Positions 17,301-23,946 of a DNA stretch of 24,618 nt are shown in pieces. The DNA comes from Phoronis australis (Eukaryota > Phoronida > Phoronidae). A program made the position numbers and the translations under genes. Location: NCBI GenBank assembly GCA_002633005.1, contig NMRA01000037.1, positions 1,110,518-1,135,135 of the forward strand. Reading direction: 5' to 3'. Positions within the stretch are counted from its first letter, which is position 1, and every line of letters begins with the position of its first letter. The notes beneath the pieces are model-generated. The model was given only the letters and a program-made list of their open reading frames with translations. It ran no database searches and was not told the origin of the DNA.

Positions 17301-17901
17301 AGCCAGCGTTCTTCACATTGACCGCATGTACCCTCTGACGCTGGGTGCCAACATTGGAACCACGGCCACCTCAATCCTGGCGTCTTTAGCCGCTGATTCT
17401 GAACAACTGGGAGTGTCGCTTCAGGTCGCCTTGTGCCATTTGTTCTTCAACATATTTGGTATACTCATCTGGTACCCAATTCCAATCCTACGCCGCGTAC
17501 CCTTGAGCCTAGCCAAGATTTTGGGGAACACCACTGCCAAGTATCGTTGGTTTGCCTTCCTTTACTTGATCGTCATGTTCTTTCTTTTGCCAGCGTTCGT
17601 GTTCGGTCTCTCTGTTGCCGGATTTATCGTACTGGGCGCTGTGGGGATTCCTATACTGCTTATTTTTATCGTAATTGCTGTCATTAATGCTATTCAGCGA
17701 AAACGACCTGGTTGCCTACCGCGCAAGCTCAGAAACTGGAACTTTCTTCCGTTGTGGCTGCACTCCCTAAGGCCATTGGACAATTTGCTCTCCAAACTTA
17801 CGTGCGGAGGATGTCGATGCTGCCGATCGGAAACTTCCGATGATACACCAGTCGCCGATGTCTACAAGAAAGAAAACGTTTACTACTCCACTCGGGTATA
17901 A
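8341..17901 (+). CDS. SLC34A2: Sodium-dependent phosphate cotransporter, SLC34 (NaPi-II) family; 11 coding exons
   Basis: This gene encodes a plasma-membrane Na+/phosphate symporter that imports inorganic phosphate. Coding exons are 8341-8382, 10515-10568, 12259-12391, 12984-13115, 13501-13644, 13929-14120, 14527-14645, 15027-15137, 16202-16307, 16855-17037 and 17192-17901, giving 641 aa, the usual SLC34 length. In order there is an acidic N-tail with DPWAL (61-65), a first membrane segment (about 91-112), repeat 1 with QSSS (152-155) and GANIGTS, and A209-A211-D215. These three residues match electrogenic NaPi-IIa/b rather than the S-S-G of electroneutral NaPi-IIc. Next come a large extracellular loop (about 298-345) bounded by Cys298 and Cys345, with sequons at Asn306, 314, 321 and 329, and repeat 2 with QSSS (428-431) and GANIGTT. 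The tail carries CGGCRCC (610-616) and ends STRV, a class I PDZ ligand. SLC34 membership is certain. The A2 paralogue label is nominal. Confidence 0.95.
9414..9600. repeat. Dispersed repeat family A, copy 1
   Basis: Colinear blocks are shared with 21107-21275. These are GAGCGTAGACGAA against GAGCGCAGACGAA, GAGAATGTTGTCTC against GAGAATTTTGTCTC, CGAGGCAAGTG against TGAGGCAAATG, and GTTCATTTAC in both. The order and spacing are preserved over about 170 bp with many substitutions and small gaps, so this is an old interspersed family and not a recent duplication. No coding potential or terminal repeat could be fixed. Confidence 0.55.
9620..9735. repeat. Dispersed repeat family D, copy 1
   Basis: The core CGCAAAATCACGCGAA...GCGAGTGTTTCGCAAGT matches CGCAAAATCTCGGGAA...GCGAGTATTTCGCGAGT at 18401-18443. 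A further shared word, GAATTCA(C)TTGTTTCCG, lies downstream in both. The spacing before that word differs by about 60 bp, so an indel is required. It directly follows family A here, so A and D might be parts of one larger element. The 18.4-kb copy has no A segment and the 21.1-kb copy no D segment. Confidence 0.4.
10515..10568 (+). CDS. SLC34A2: SLC34 coding exon 2
   Basis: Eighteen in-phase codons encode [18 protein letters not shown]. They are flanked by TTTTATAG and GAG|GTGAGT and phase 0 at both ends. This is part of the cytosolic N-tail, a poorly conserved region, so support comes from the splice sites and the open frame. Confidence 0.7.
10569..12258 (+). other. Intron 2 of SLC34 (1.7 kb)
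   Basis: The intron runs from GTGAGT to an acceptor CACTCAG. It carries the G-rich MITE-like segment at 11492-11713. A single AAAGGGAGATAACT word sits at 10874-10887. No nested gene is seen. Confidence 0.75.
11492..11713. mobile_element. hAT-like MITE or remnant with 15-G run
   Basis: The left end CAGAGGCAGATCTACG followed by a run of 15 G (11507-11521) is the classic start of many hAT-derived MITEs. The right limit is uncertain. A CTG at 11711-11713 preceded by a C-rich block is the best candidate, but its inverted match to the left end is weak beyond CAG and the G block. The internal part is A-rich, then contains a GC-rich stretch near 11660-11690. It has no coding capacity. Confidence 0.45.
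12259..12391 (+). CDS. SLC34A2: SLC34 coding exon 3
   Basis: Forty-four codons plus one base encode a Lys/Glu-rich stretch leading into [13 protein letters not shown] and PGVPWK. The DPWxLxxLKD motif just before the first membrane segment is strongly conserved in SLC34. The acceptor is CACTCAG|G and the donor is AAAG|GTACGT, ending in phase 1. Confidence 0.93.
12984..13115 (+). CDS. SLC34A2: SLC34 coding exon 4 (first membrane segment)
   Basis: This exon encodes residues 77-121, including the hydrophobic segment [20 protein letters not shown] that opens the membrane domain. The acceptor is TTTCCAG|A, the donor is GGGCG|GTAAGT, and the exon is phase 1 at both ends. A cryptic donor-like GAG|GTAAAG occurs inside the exon about 15 nt from its start. 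Confidence 0.95.
13501..13644 (+). CDS. SLC34A2: SLC34 coding exon 5 (first QSSS motif)
   Basis: It encodes residues 121-169. The stretch includes [15 protein letters not shown] followed by QSSSTTTS, the first of the two QSSS re-entrant repeats that form the Na+/phosphate site. The acceptor is TTCGCAG|G, the donor is AACA|GTAAGT, and the exon is phase 1 at both ends. Confidence 0.97.
13929..14120 (+). CDS. SLC34A2: SLC34 coding exon 6 (substrate-site repeat, electrogenic signature)
   Basis: This exon encodes residues 169-233, including [19 protein letters not shown] and [17 protein letters not shown]. The A-G-A-T-V-H-D block holds the three residues whose change to S, S and G accompanies electroneutral transport in NaPi-IIc, according to published mutagenesis. 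The acceptor is TTTTCAG|T, the donor is TCAG|GTATGT, and the exon is phase 1 at both ends. Confidence 0.97.
14121..14526 (+). other. Intron 6 of SLC34, containing a SINE
   Basis: The 406-bp intron (GTATGT to TTTGTAG) is largely occupied by the tRNA-derived element at 14290-14460. Confidence 0.85.
14290..14460 (+). mobile_element. tRNA-derived SINE
   Basis: It has RNA polymerase III promoter boxes at tRNA-like spacing. Box A is TGGCTGAGTGTTC at 14295-14307 and box B is GGTTCAAATCC at 14341-14351. The T-arm can still pair, with two wobbles, but the 5' acceptor-stem half does not pair with CTTCACA, so it is not a functional tRNA. A Leu/Ser-type origin is suggested by GGCTGAGTG and GCGCCAAACTC. 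The body downstream is unassigned and the 3' end is estimated. It is in sense orientation in intron 6. Confidence 0.65.
14527..14645 (+). CDS. SLC34A2: SLC34 coding exon 7
   Basis: It encodes residues 233-272, a cytosol/membrane linker ending [12 protein letters not shown]. The motif (I/V)T(D/E)PFTKL(I/V)IQ is conserved in the family. The acceptor is TTTGTAG|G (incoming phase 1) and the donor is CAG|GTAAAG (phase 0). Confidence 0.95.
14646..15026 (+). other. Intron 7 of SLC34
   Basis: The 381-bp intron runs from GTAAAG to TATTTCTAG. No repeat or RNA gene was recognised inside it. Confidence 0.85.
15027..15137 (+). CDS. SLC34A2: SLC34 coding exon 8 (start of extracellular loop)
   Basis: Thirty-seven codons encode residues 273-309. 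IDKK follows exon 7 as in other SLC34 proteins, then comes IKIWCK with Cys298, the first cysteine of the loop, and an N-V-T sequon at Asn306. The acceptor is TTTCTAG|A, the donor is CAG|GTGAGT, and the exon is phase 0. Confidence 0.95.
15138..16201 (+). other. Intron 8 of SLC34 (1.1 kb)
   Basis: It runs from GTGAGT to GTCTTTTAG. It hosts the TTAA-flanked MITE at 15428-15702. The rest is unassigned, and the 74- to 90-codon open stretches in it have no recognisable content. Confidence 0.85.
15428..15702. mobile_element. TTAA-flanked MITE (Kolobok/T2- or piggyBac-like ends)
   Basis: The left end TTAAAGGGACATTAGA and the reverse complement of the right end, TTAAAGGGGCATTTAA, match at 13 of 16 positions. 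Both termini include TTAA (15428-15431 and 15699-15702), as expected for a TTAA target duplication. TTAAAGG ends recall the T2/Kolobok MITEs known from vertebrates. The element is 275 bp and non-coding. The overlapping 90-codon ORF that starts at 15232 runs through its left part and is not a gene. Confidence 0.65.
16202..16307 (+). CDS. SLC34A2: SLC34 coding exon 9 (glycosylated loop)
   Basis: This exon encodes residues 310-344 and the first base of Cys345. Three N-glycosylation sequons (N-S-T, N-T-T, N-V-T) lie in a Thr/Val-rich stretch with no cysteine. The sequence is poorly conserved, as expected for this loop, but the frame is open and closes into K-C-Q of exon 10, matching a conserved KCQ. 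The acceptor is CTTTTAG|G, the donor is AAGT|GTAAGT, and it ends in phase 1. Confidence 0.93.
16308..16854 (+). other. Intron 9 of SLC34
   Basis: The 547-bp intron runs from GTAAGT to TTTGACAG. It contains a two-copy 23-bp tandem repeat at 16775-16820, close to the 3' splice site. Confidence 0.85.
16775..16820. repeat. 23-bp tandem duplication near the intron 9 acceptor
   Basis: AAGATTGAATCCACATTATC-GCG and AAGACTGAAGCCACATTATC-GCG (hyphen added for reading) are adjacent and differ at two positions. The second copy ends 34 nt before exon 10, so the pair overlaps the expected branch-point zone. Confidence 0.85.
16855..17037 (+). CDS. SLC34A2: SLC34 coding exon 10
   Basis: It encodes residues 345-406, from conserved CQF through a long hydrophobic segment (about 362-384) to [12 protein letters not shown] and NANFPG. 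The acceptor is TTGACAG|G, the donor is CCAG|GTAAGA, and the exon is phase 1 at both ends. The last bases plus the donor are repeated at the next acceptor. Confidence 0.96.
17192..17901 (+). CDS. SLC34A2: SLC34 coding exon 11 (terminal; second QSSS repeat and C-tail)
   Basis: The remaining 235 codons and the TAA stop at 17899-17901 lie in one exon. It starts [10 protein letters not shown], carries QSSSIFTS, then [12 protein letters not shown], further membrane segments and the conserved [17 protein letters not shown] block. The cytosolic tail has the CGGCRCC cluster and ends YYSTRV. The Cys cluster is much shorter than in mammalian NaPi-IIb. The final S-T-R-V fits a class I PDZ ligand, as in NaPi-IIa (TRL). 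The acceptor is TTTTCCAG|GTAAG. Confidence 0.97.
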
Positions 17902-18375
17902 TGTTTTGAACTCACTTCAAAAAGCATTTGGTATTTTTGTTGGAGTAATCAGATTCACGGCGAAACAATTCAAATTTAGCAAGGTATATTTGTCCATGAA
18001 CTGGACAGATGTTTGTGTTCTGATAAGCTGATATGTCACTGACAAAGTGCAACTGAACAGAACATGTTGTCAACACTTAGATTTTGTGCATGCTTGTATC
18101 GTTATGCAGTTTTAGCTTCATGCTATGTATAATTTGGTCACGGCTTACCGATGAACAAAAGGCGTTTTTTGAAATTCTGCTTTCAGTTTGCTAATGCATT
18201 TTCTATTGCTAACGCTCCGAGCGATAATACAGATACAATATGACGTCAAAAGGTCGAAGACAATTTTAAATGGACAAGCAGTTATAATAGTGATCTGTAT
18301 TCGTCATTTGCTGCTGACTAGATTTTTTTTCTGATCGAAAGGGTGGAAAACTGGTAAGTAAGAATTAGACATTCG

Positions 18376-18550
18376 AGGAAAGTATGGTCACGCTTGACCA
18401 CGCAAAATCTCGGGAAAAGAAAGGCGAGTATTTCGCGAGTTCGCTTGATACTATACGTTCGTGCACTAGCAAAATGGCAGCCCTCCGAAGTGATTGGTTG
18501 GAAAGGTTGAATTGTTAAATTGCGCTATAGAATTCATTGTTTCCGACGAG
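18376..18550. repeat. Dispersed repeat family D, copy 2 (in the 3' UTR)
   Basis: See copy 1 at 9620-9735. Similarity starts at about ATTAGA (18366) and GGTCACGC, covers the CGCAAAATC...TTTCGCGAGT core and resumes at GAATTCATTGTTTCCG (18531-18546). Confidence 0.4.
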
Positions 18551-18978
18551 AAAATGCAGTATTGGGTCGCACGTGTCTCGCGTATGTCTTGCATCTAAAA
18601 ACGTTCCACATGCTTAACTTGTTGACAGATGGCAGCACCTGCAATTTAACGAAAGGTCGTTATTTTGGATGGATGCGCTTTTGCATCACAGGCTTTGTGA
18701 TCTTACACGTTTATAAAGGACAGAGAAGACCTGGCCAGTGCATCTAAACGTTAAAATATGCCTTTTGTGAAAATGATGTAAATATGTTTGGCGTCGACAG
18801 GTATCTGTTGGATTGAACGCAAACCATGTACATATGTATATAGGAAACAGGTTTTTATTACTTTGTGAAGTATGTTGCTTTGGCATCATTTTTTCTTGTT
18901 GGTATGCTACAAATTCTTATCGGATCAGCGTGAAATTGTCATGCAACATGTGCCATTTTTTTGGTTTAATTCAGAAGC

Positions 18979-19075
18979 AAAATGGCGCTGTGACAGCTAT
19001 TTTTTCTTTTCGATTTGCGGAGCCATAACGCCGCTTTGTCGTTTATGGCCGGATTTTCTGACTTTTTTCTGTGTA
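18979..19075. repeat. Diverged repeat E, copy 1 (ATGGCGCTGTGAC)
   Basis: CAAAATGGCGCTGTGACAG is followed by an ATTTTT/CGA-rich stretch and GGAGCCATAACGC. A similar series occurs at 19320-19415. It was probably a shared ancestral repeat. The boundaries are unclear. Confidence 0.35.
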
Positions 19076-19319
19076 TAGACCATTCAAAAGGCTATCGCAA
19101 ATATGCCTTTTGTTTTTATTTAGGTTTTACCGTTCTCGAGTTATTCGAGATTTACTGCTTAGATGACTGTTCTTTTGTTGACTAGTTATTTATAGTTACT
19201 TTCATAGCATAACACATTTATGCTATAGTTCGGACGTTTCGTCCGATCGATGTAAGATGTACGTACGGTATTTATTCAGTCAATAGTCCGAGGACATTTG
19301 TTCTTGGGGGAATAGGACG

Positions 19320-19415
19320 CAAGATGGCGCTGTGACGTTCATTTTTCGAATTTTGTTTGCTCTAGCTCATTGGAGTAATAAGCGTCGACTTCATGGTTGT
19401 TTATGTTCGATTTCA
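19320..19415. repeat. Diverged repeat E, copy 2
   Basis: CAAGATGGCGCTGTGACG is followed by ATTTTTCGA, then GGAGTAATAAGCG, in the same order as at 18979. Confidence 0.35.
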
Positions 19416-20375
19416 CCAAGTGTCGCTCGTCAGAGCGCTTTCTTTTTAACTTAACACTGAGTAATTCGTTATCCGAAAGGAGCTATCTAGCCATCAATGT
19501 TGAATTCTTAACCGAAGCGCTTTGGGGTTTAACATCATTACCAGACTCATCTGATCTGATCTTTGATTGTGTCGAGTGAACCGAAAACTGAAGTCACAGA
19601 CATTACGTACACGTTCCATTTTCGAATTCGCAATTTTAAGATTGGTCAACCCAATAAACTTCTAAGAGTTTTCTTGAGTGGTCTATGATTTCGATGTTTT
19701 TGCTAATAAGGGAATTTTATGAAACCGATTTTGTAGAATAAAATTCCTAATTTGTGCTCCCATTTTAGCCAGCTAAACATGACGAAATGCATCTTAAGCC
19801 ATAAGATTTTAGTATTATTTATTATTCAACATTCCTGTTCATAATGGTTATTATGTTCATGTATTATAAACTTAGTCTTTCATTCATTATCGTATGTCGC
19901 TGTGTATAGCAATGCTTGGGTGATGTAAATTACTCGTGGAACACCTAGGACATAATGTGCGTTACTTTGTTTTAACTTTTTGGCGCTTTTTGGTATACTG
20001 TAAAGAGGGCGCTGTCTTTGTTACGACCGGAAAACGTATTTTGTGATTATTGTTAGGCAGGGCGGTCTTCCTGAAGTTATTATAGCCTTGAACAGTGTGT
20101 TTTGGGATTTTATTACATGGCGTACATTCTTGCCATTGCCTGCAGGTTCGATGCCGCGCTTAGGCTGATCTCAGCCAATCAAATTTCTCGCCTGTAATGC
20201 CTACTTTACGGAGCCGCGTATGTACAGAAAAGTACTTTTTAACTGTAGGATTTGTAGAATACACACGATAACTAATGATCTACAGGGTCATTTTCAGTGG
20301 TGCATATCCAAGTGTAACTTGCCTTAGAAATGTCAAGGCATTCATTGTAATAAAATTTTAAACTTCAACATGCGT

Positions 20376-20800
20376 TTTTAGTCGTCTATATTTCCGATTA
20401 CTCCTTTCAACTTGTGCACGTTCTTGTCACATGTCGCTACACCCTAAACGTGCAATTCAAAACACACGCTTCATCTACATCGCTATAACTCAACCGTGTC
20501 AAGCGAGCCCTTTCATGTCCTTGTGTTTGTGATAACGGCAGCTGGTAGTGATAACATCAATCAGTTGATTTTTGACAGTTGGCCTATTAACCCAAGTCAA
20601 TGCATAAAGGGTTGAGGGTCCGGGGAAATGTGTAACTGAGACTTTTTAAAAACCTTTCCAAATACGATACCACTTTCACATACCCTTCTCCCGGTCGCCA
20701 CTGCAAGCCATTTTTAGATCTTACGCATACCGGTATATTTTCCTTGAGTTCGAAAACTAATTGTCTACCTTTGCAGCATCCCAGATCTGCCAGTGAGCTG
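20376..20800. other. No gene recognised
   Basis: This spacer lies between the last poly(A) signal and the MITE at 20801. An antisense open stretch of about 70 codons (20587 to about 20800) continues into the MITE and has no recognisable domain. Confidence 0.45.
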
Positions 20801-21025
20801 CATGCGCGCATCCAGGGGGTGGGGGGGGGGGGNGGGGCAAAAAGGTCCACCTGTGAGAAACAAAGGGTCCGAAAAAAATAAGACAAAAGTCCACTAAATA
20901 ATCCAAATGCGAAATTCACAGTGGCGCTCCCGTTTTTTTTTGTCCGCCGGCTATTTTGTTACCAAAAGGGGTCCACAACACTAGGAATTCGAGCCCCCCC
21001 ATATTGAAGGCTGGTTGCGCGCATG
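20801..21025. mobile_element. MITE family C, copy 1
   Basis: The termini are inverted repeats, CATGCGCGCATCCAG on the left and the reverse complement of the right end, CATGCGCGCAACCAG, with one mismatch in 15. The pentamer AGCTG flanks both sides (20796-20800 and 21026-21030) as a perfect target duplication. The interior shares ordered blocks with copy 2 at 23628-23876, such as AAAAAGGTC, GAGAAACAAA, GTCCGAAAAAAA, GTCCACTAAA and AGGTCCAC/GGGTCCAC. A G run with one undetermined base (N at 20833) marks a sequencing or assembly weak point. CA...TG ends with a short duplication could fit a hAT-type element. The family is not identified. Confidence 0.75.
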
Positions 21026-21106
21026 AGCTGTGACGTAAAACTAGGGCTGACTGTCGGGCCCCCGTCGTGAACGAGAATGCTTGTCCAACTTTCTAAAAAC
21101 TGTCGC

Positions 21107-21275
21107 TGCAGCGATTCTCTAAGGGCGAGCGCAGACGAAAATTACGCGCATCGAATAAAATTTACCTCAGCTCACAGTTGATGTGTGCAGCCAGTAGAAC
21201 TATGAGAATTTTGTCTCGCGAGTCGATGAGGCAAATGCTGCGTTTGTCGCAGTTCATTTACCACGGTAGAGTTTC
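21107..21275. repeat. Dispersed repeat family A, copy 2
   Basis: It is colinear with 9414-9600. The shared blocks are given in that entry. It lies about 80 bp after MITE copy 1, while copy 1 of family A has no MITE nearby, so the two repeats are independent. Confidence 0.55.
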
Positions 21276-23534
21276 GAAGACGCAACAATCTCGCTATGGA
21301 ACCTAGTGTGATCGCTGGTTTAGTGCCAATGAAAATCAAATGTTGCTGCATCAGACAACAACAAGATTATCAAGGTGGCGCTTTGTGATCGTGCGTTTTA
21401 CATTTACGCTGGTGACTACCAGTGAGAATTTTGCTCGTTGTAAGCACCAAACAAACCGCATCGAGCTATAGATCGCAACTGCTAGTCTTCGTCAGCGCTC
21501 GCCGCCCTGAATGACACTCCCAACTGACTACTCTTATCCGAACACTTTTGAGACTTTTCTGTAGATAAAATACTAGAATAAACAAAAAATGTGTTGTCGC
21601 TTGTATTTCCAACGAAAATAGCATACCTTATTTCGCATAGCACTTGAAAATTTGAATCTAGACTTGTGTTTATTGAAAACAAGGTTATTTCCTAGAGTCA
21701 GTTGAGACAGGTGCCCAGTCCCGGCCAACCGGACAATCCGCCATTTTGAATACGTACTGCCTTTTGTTATATTTGATAAACACTGTCGAATTTAACCGAA
21801 AAATAGCAAAAAAATTGTTGATCATGAAAGTATTGTCAGTTTTCATTTACATTTTCCTGTCTATTGCTGTAAACTGAACAGTATTTTTTTATTAATTTTT
21901 AAATTTTCAATGTGATCGGGAGCCAAAGCCGCAGACAAATAAAATGAAGTTCTTTCCAAATTATCTAATCGAAACAATTGTCAAATGTAAAATTGTGTAT
22001 TGTCATTAAAATGTAGTTATGGTTTTGCGTTTTCACTTAAAGGTTACCGGGAGTGTCTTATCAGTAAACAAAGACAGACAGGGGCCAAATTTGCCGTTTT
22101 TTTATTTTATCGCCCTCTTCTTTCCTGAATAAAACCATTTGAATTCAATTGAGTCAAGCATGTCAGAACGTTAAAGAACGCTTTAACTTTGAAATAACGC
22201 GTTTGATTTTGAGCACGTCCAGAGATAACGCTTTCTGGGATTAACTCTAATTATTAATTGTTGTACATTATGTTTTTCGCACGTGTTTAAAAACGCGACA
22301 AACTTGAGATCGAAGAGGGAGTACCTGCTTCAAGTGTCCTGTTCGGTATTATCCGGATACGGATATTCTTTGTATAAAACTCACTTGGACTCCATAATAG
22401 TGGCCCCATGCATGAACCAGATATCCGACAACACTCCAAAGCAAGAAAATTGCCGGATAACATAGATTGCACAACTAGTACCGCCATCCATTGTTTAAAA
22501 CTGAAACTATAATTTACATGTCTGGAAACCTATTTTATACAATGTCCGTGTTTAGGCCATACGGTAAGTTTCAGTGAAACACTCTTTTGATAAACCACTT
22601 CAAAATAAATGGTACAAAGTACTACATCGTATATATTTATATGTAAATGGATTATTCCTTTCTGCTCTGTTTACTTACAAGTGTAAATTTAGTGGCCGCT
22701 TCGATTTGCCTGAATCCTACTAGCAAACAGACACCCACAGTTCACGTAGATGCAAACTTCAACTGACCGTGAAGGTGTAAGACGTCTGAAGTCTATACTA
22801 ATTTGAGCTTGTTTCCTAGTTGAATGACGTCACAGTACAAAAACACTGCCTTTCAACACTGGCGTAAAATTTTTTTTAATCAACACACTAGTCACGTTCA
22901 GGCCCCAGCTATAAAAGTTATACGCCGTATAGCATCAATGACGACGCAGTATCACGCGCCACGTTGTTATAGTTGAACAATGCACCTGGCGTCATGCAAC
23001 AATCAAACTTATCCAGATGGATAATACTCCACCACTTAATGTGCGCATTAATTCTAATTTGTAAAAACCTAAGATCACCTTATTACTCTCAGGTTATACT
23101 ATGCGCATTTCCCTCAGTAGATTTCGACGTAACTGGTTGTTGCCTCACGTGGGTAATCATCGTTTTTCTTGATTTCACTGTGTAGCGACTAAGGCGGGCA
23201 CGCCAGAGGGAAAACACACTTTTTTTCGTTCAAACAAGGTTTACTGTAAAAGAATACAACGCTTTACAGTAATATATAAAACTTAAGACTTACAACAAAT
23301 ATGTGCGCAGGAACCAAACATCTAACAGAAATGTTAAAAACTTACACCGATGTGGGATAACGCAGACATTTTAAAAATGCAACGAAAAATGCAAGCATAG
23401 CGCATCAGTGTTAATTTACAAGTCACGTGTTCGTAACGACGATATTTATCAGTTACCACACTTAGGACTACACTCCTCCCCCAAGGTGACGGATTCCCTT
23501 GAAAATCACTGATATTCAACGAGTAGGGCCAAAT
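21276..23534. other. No gene recognised (intergenic)
   Basis: The sequence is AT-rich, with open stretches no longer than 70 codons and no domain-like content. No tRNA, snRNA or further repeat could be supported. Confidence 0.5.
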
Positions 23535-23946
23535 AACAAACCTAATTTTTTGTATCGGTCTGGTCAAGGTGGAAGACTTCATCTTGCTGACAGTACGAAC
23601 ATATTTTCGTTGTCTGGTTTCACGGATCATGCGCGCACCCATGGGGGGTGCTCTCGGTAGGCTCGAATGAGCCCCCCATTTGGGGAAGTGGGTAAAAAGG
23701 TCTGCCTCAGAGAAACAAAATGTCCGAAAAAAAGTAGAAAACGAAACAAATGTCCACTAAAAAGGCAGGAACTACTAAAATTCGGCAAATGCACAATTCA
23801 TAGCCTGCACGTACCCCGTGAAGCTTAGTAAAAGGTCCACATTCTCAAAAGCAATTTTAGGCTGGGTGCTCGCATGCGTATACATGTCCCGTCAACCAAC
23901 TGTTCCTGGGCAAGCAATCATCTTTGATAAGAACCACGTCGCCGAC
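23535..23946 (-). pseudogene. BEL/Pao-like retrotransposon pol remnant, DUF5641-like C-terminal domain, split by a MITE
   Basis: On the minus strand, 23946 to 23877 reads VGDVVLIKDD...PRNSW..GHV. This is the hallmark of the DUF5641 domain at the C-terminus of BEL/Pao-type integrases. The second half of the domain, ending LTRPIQKIRF, appears only at 23603-23535, beyond the inserted MITE (23628-23876). Sequence upstream of 23946 is still protein-like for perhaps 90 bp, but in a shifted frame and with stops. It is a dead fragment with an insertion and additional frameshifts. No LTR was located in the window. The family call rests on motif recognition. Confidence 0.6.
23628..23876. mobile_element. 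MITE family C, copy 2 (inserted in retrotransposon remnant)
   Basis: The left end is CATGCGCGCACCCA. The reverse complement of the right end is CATGCGAGCACCCAG. The flanks CGGAT (23623-23627) and CGTAT (23877-23881) agree at four of five bases, consistent with a decayed 5-bp target duplication. The interior is homologous to copy 1 with several indels. It interrupts the DUF5641-like coding sequence, which confirms it as a discrete insertion. Confidence 0.75.

Larger units (their letters stand above)
17902..20375 (+). other. Probable 3' UTR of SLC34 with alternative poly(A) signals
   Basis: After the stop codon there is no AATAAA until 19653-19658. Further ones lie at 19737-19742 and 20349-20354. 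The last is followed within 25 bp by a T-rich TGCGTTTTT element. A 3' UTR of about 1.8 or 2.5 kb is therefore likely, with more than one possible end. The short open stretches here have no recognisable content. The region contains repeat D copy 2 and the ATGGCGCTGTGAC pair, which would be transcribed. Confidence 0.5.

Noticed and set aside
20150-20162. GGTTCGATGCC, a box B-like word in the 3' flank
   Set aside because: The flanking bases do not form a T-stem and no convincing box A or acceptor stem is present, so it is neither a tRNA nor a clear SINE.
20587-20800. Antisense open stretch of about 70 codons that runs into MITE copy 1
   Set aside because: It looked protein-like, and an insertion into a gene was considered. 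No motif was recognised and the length is not significant.
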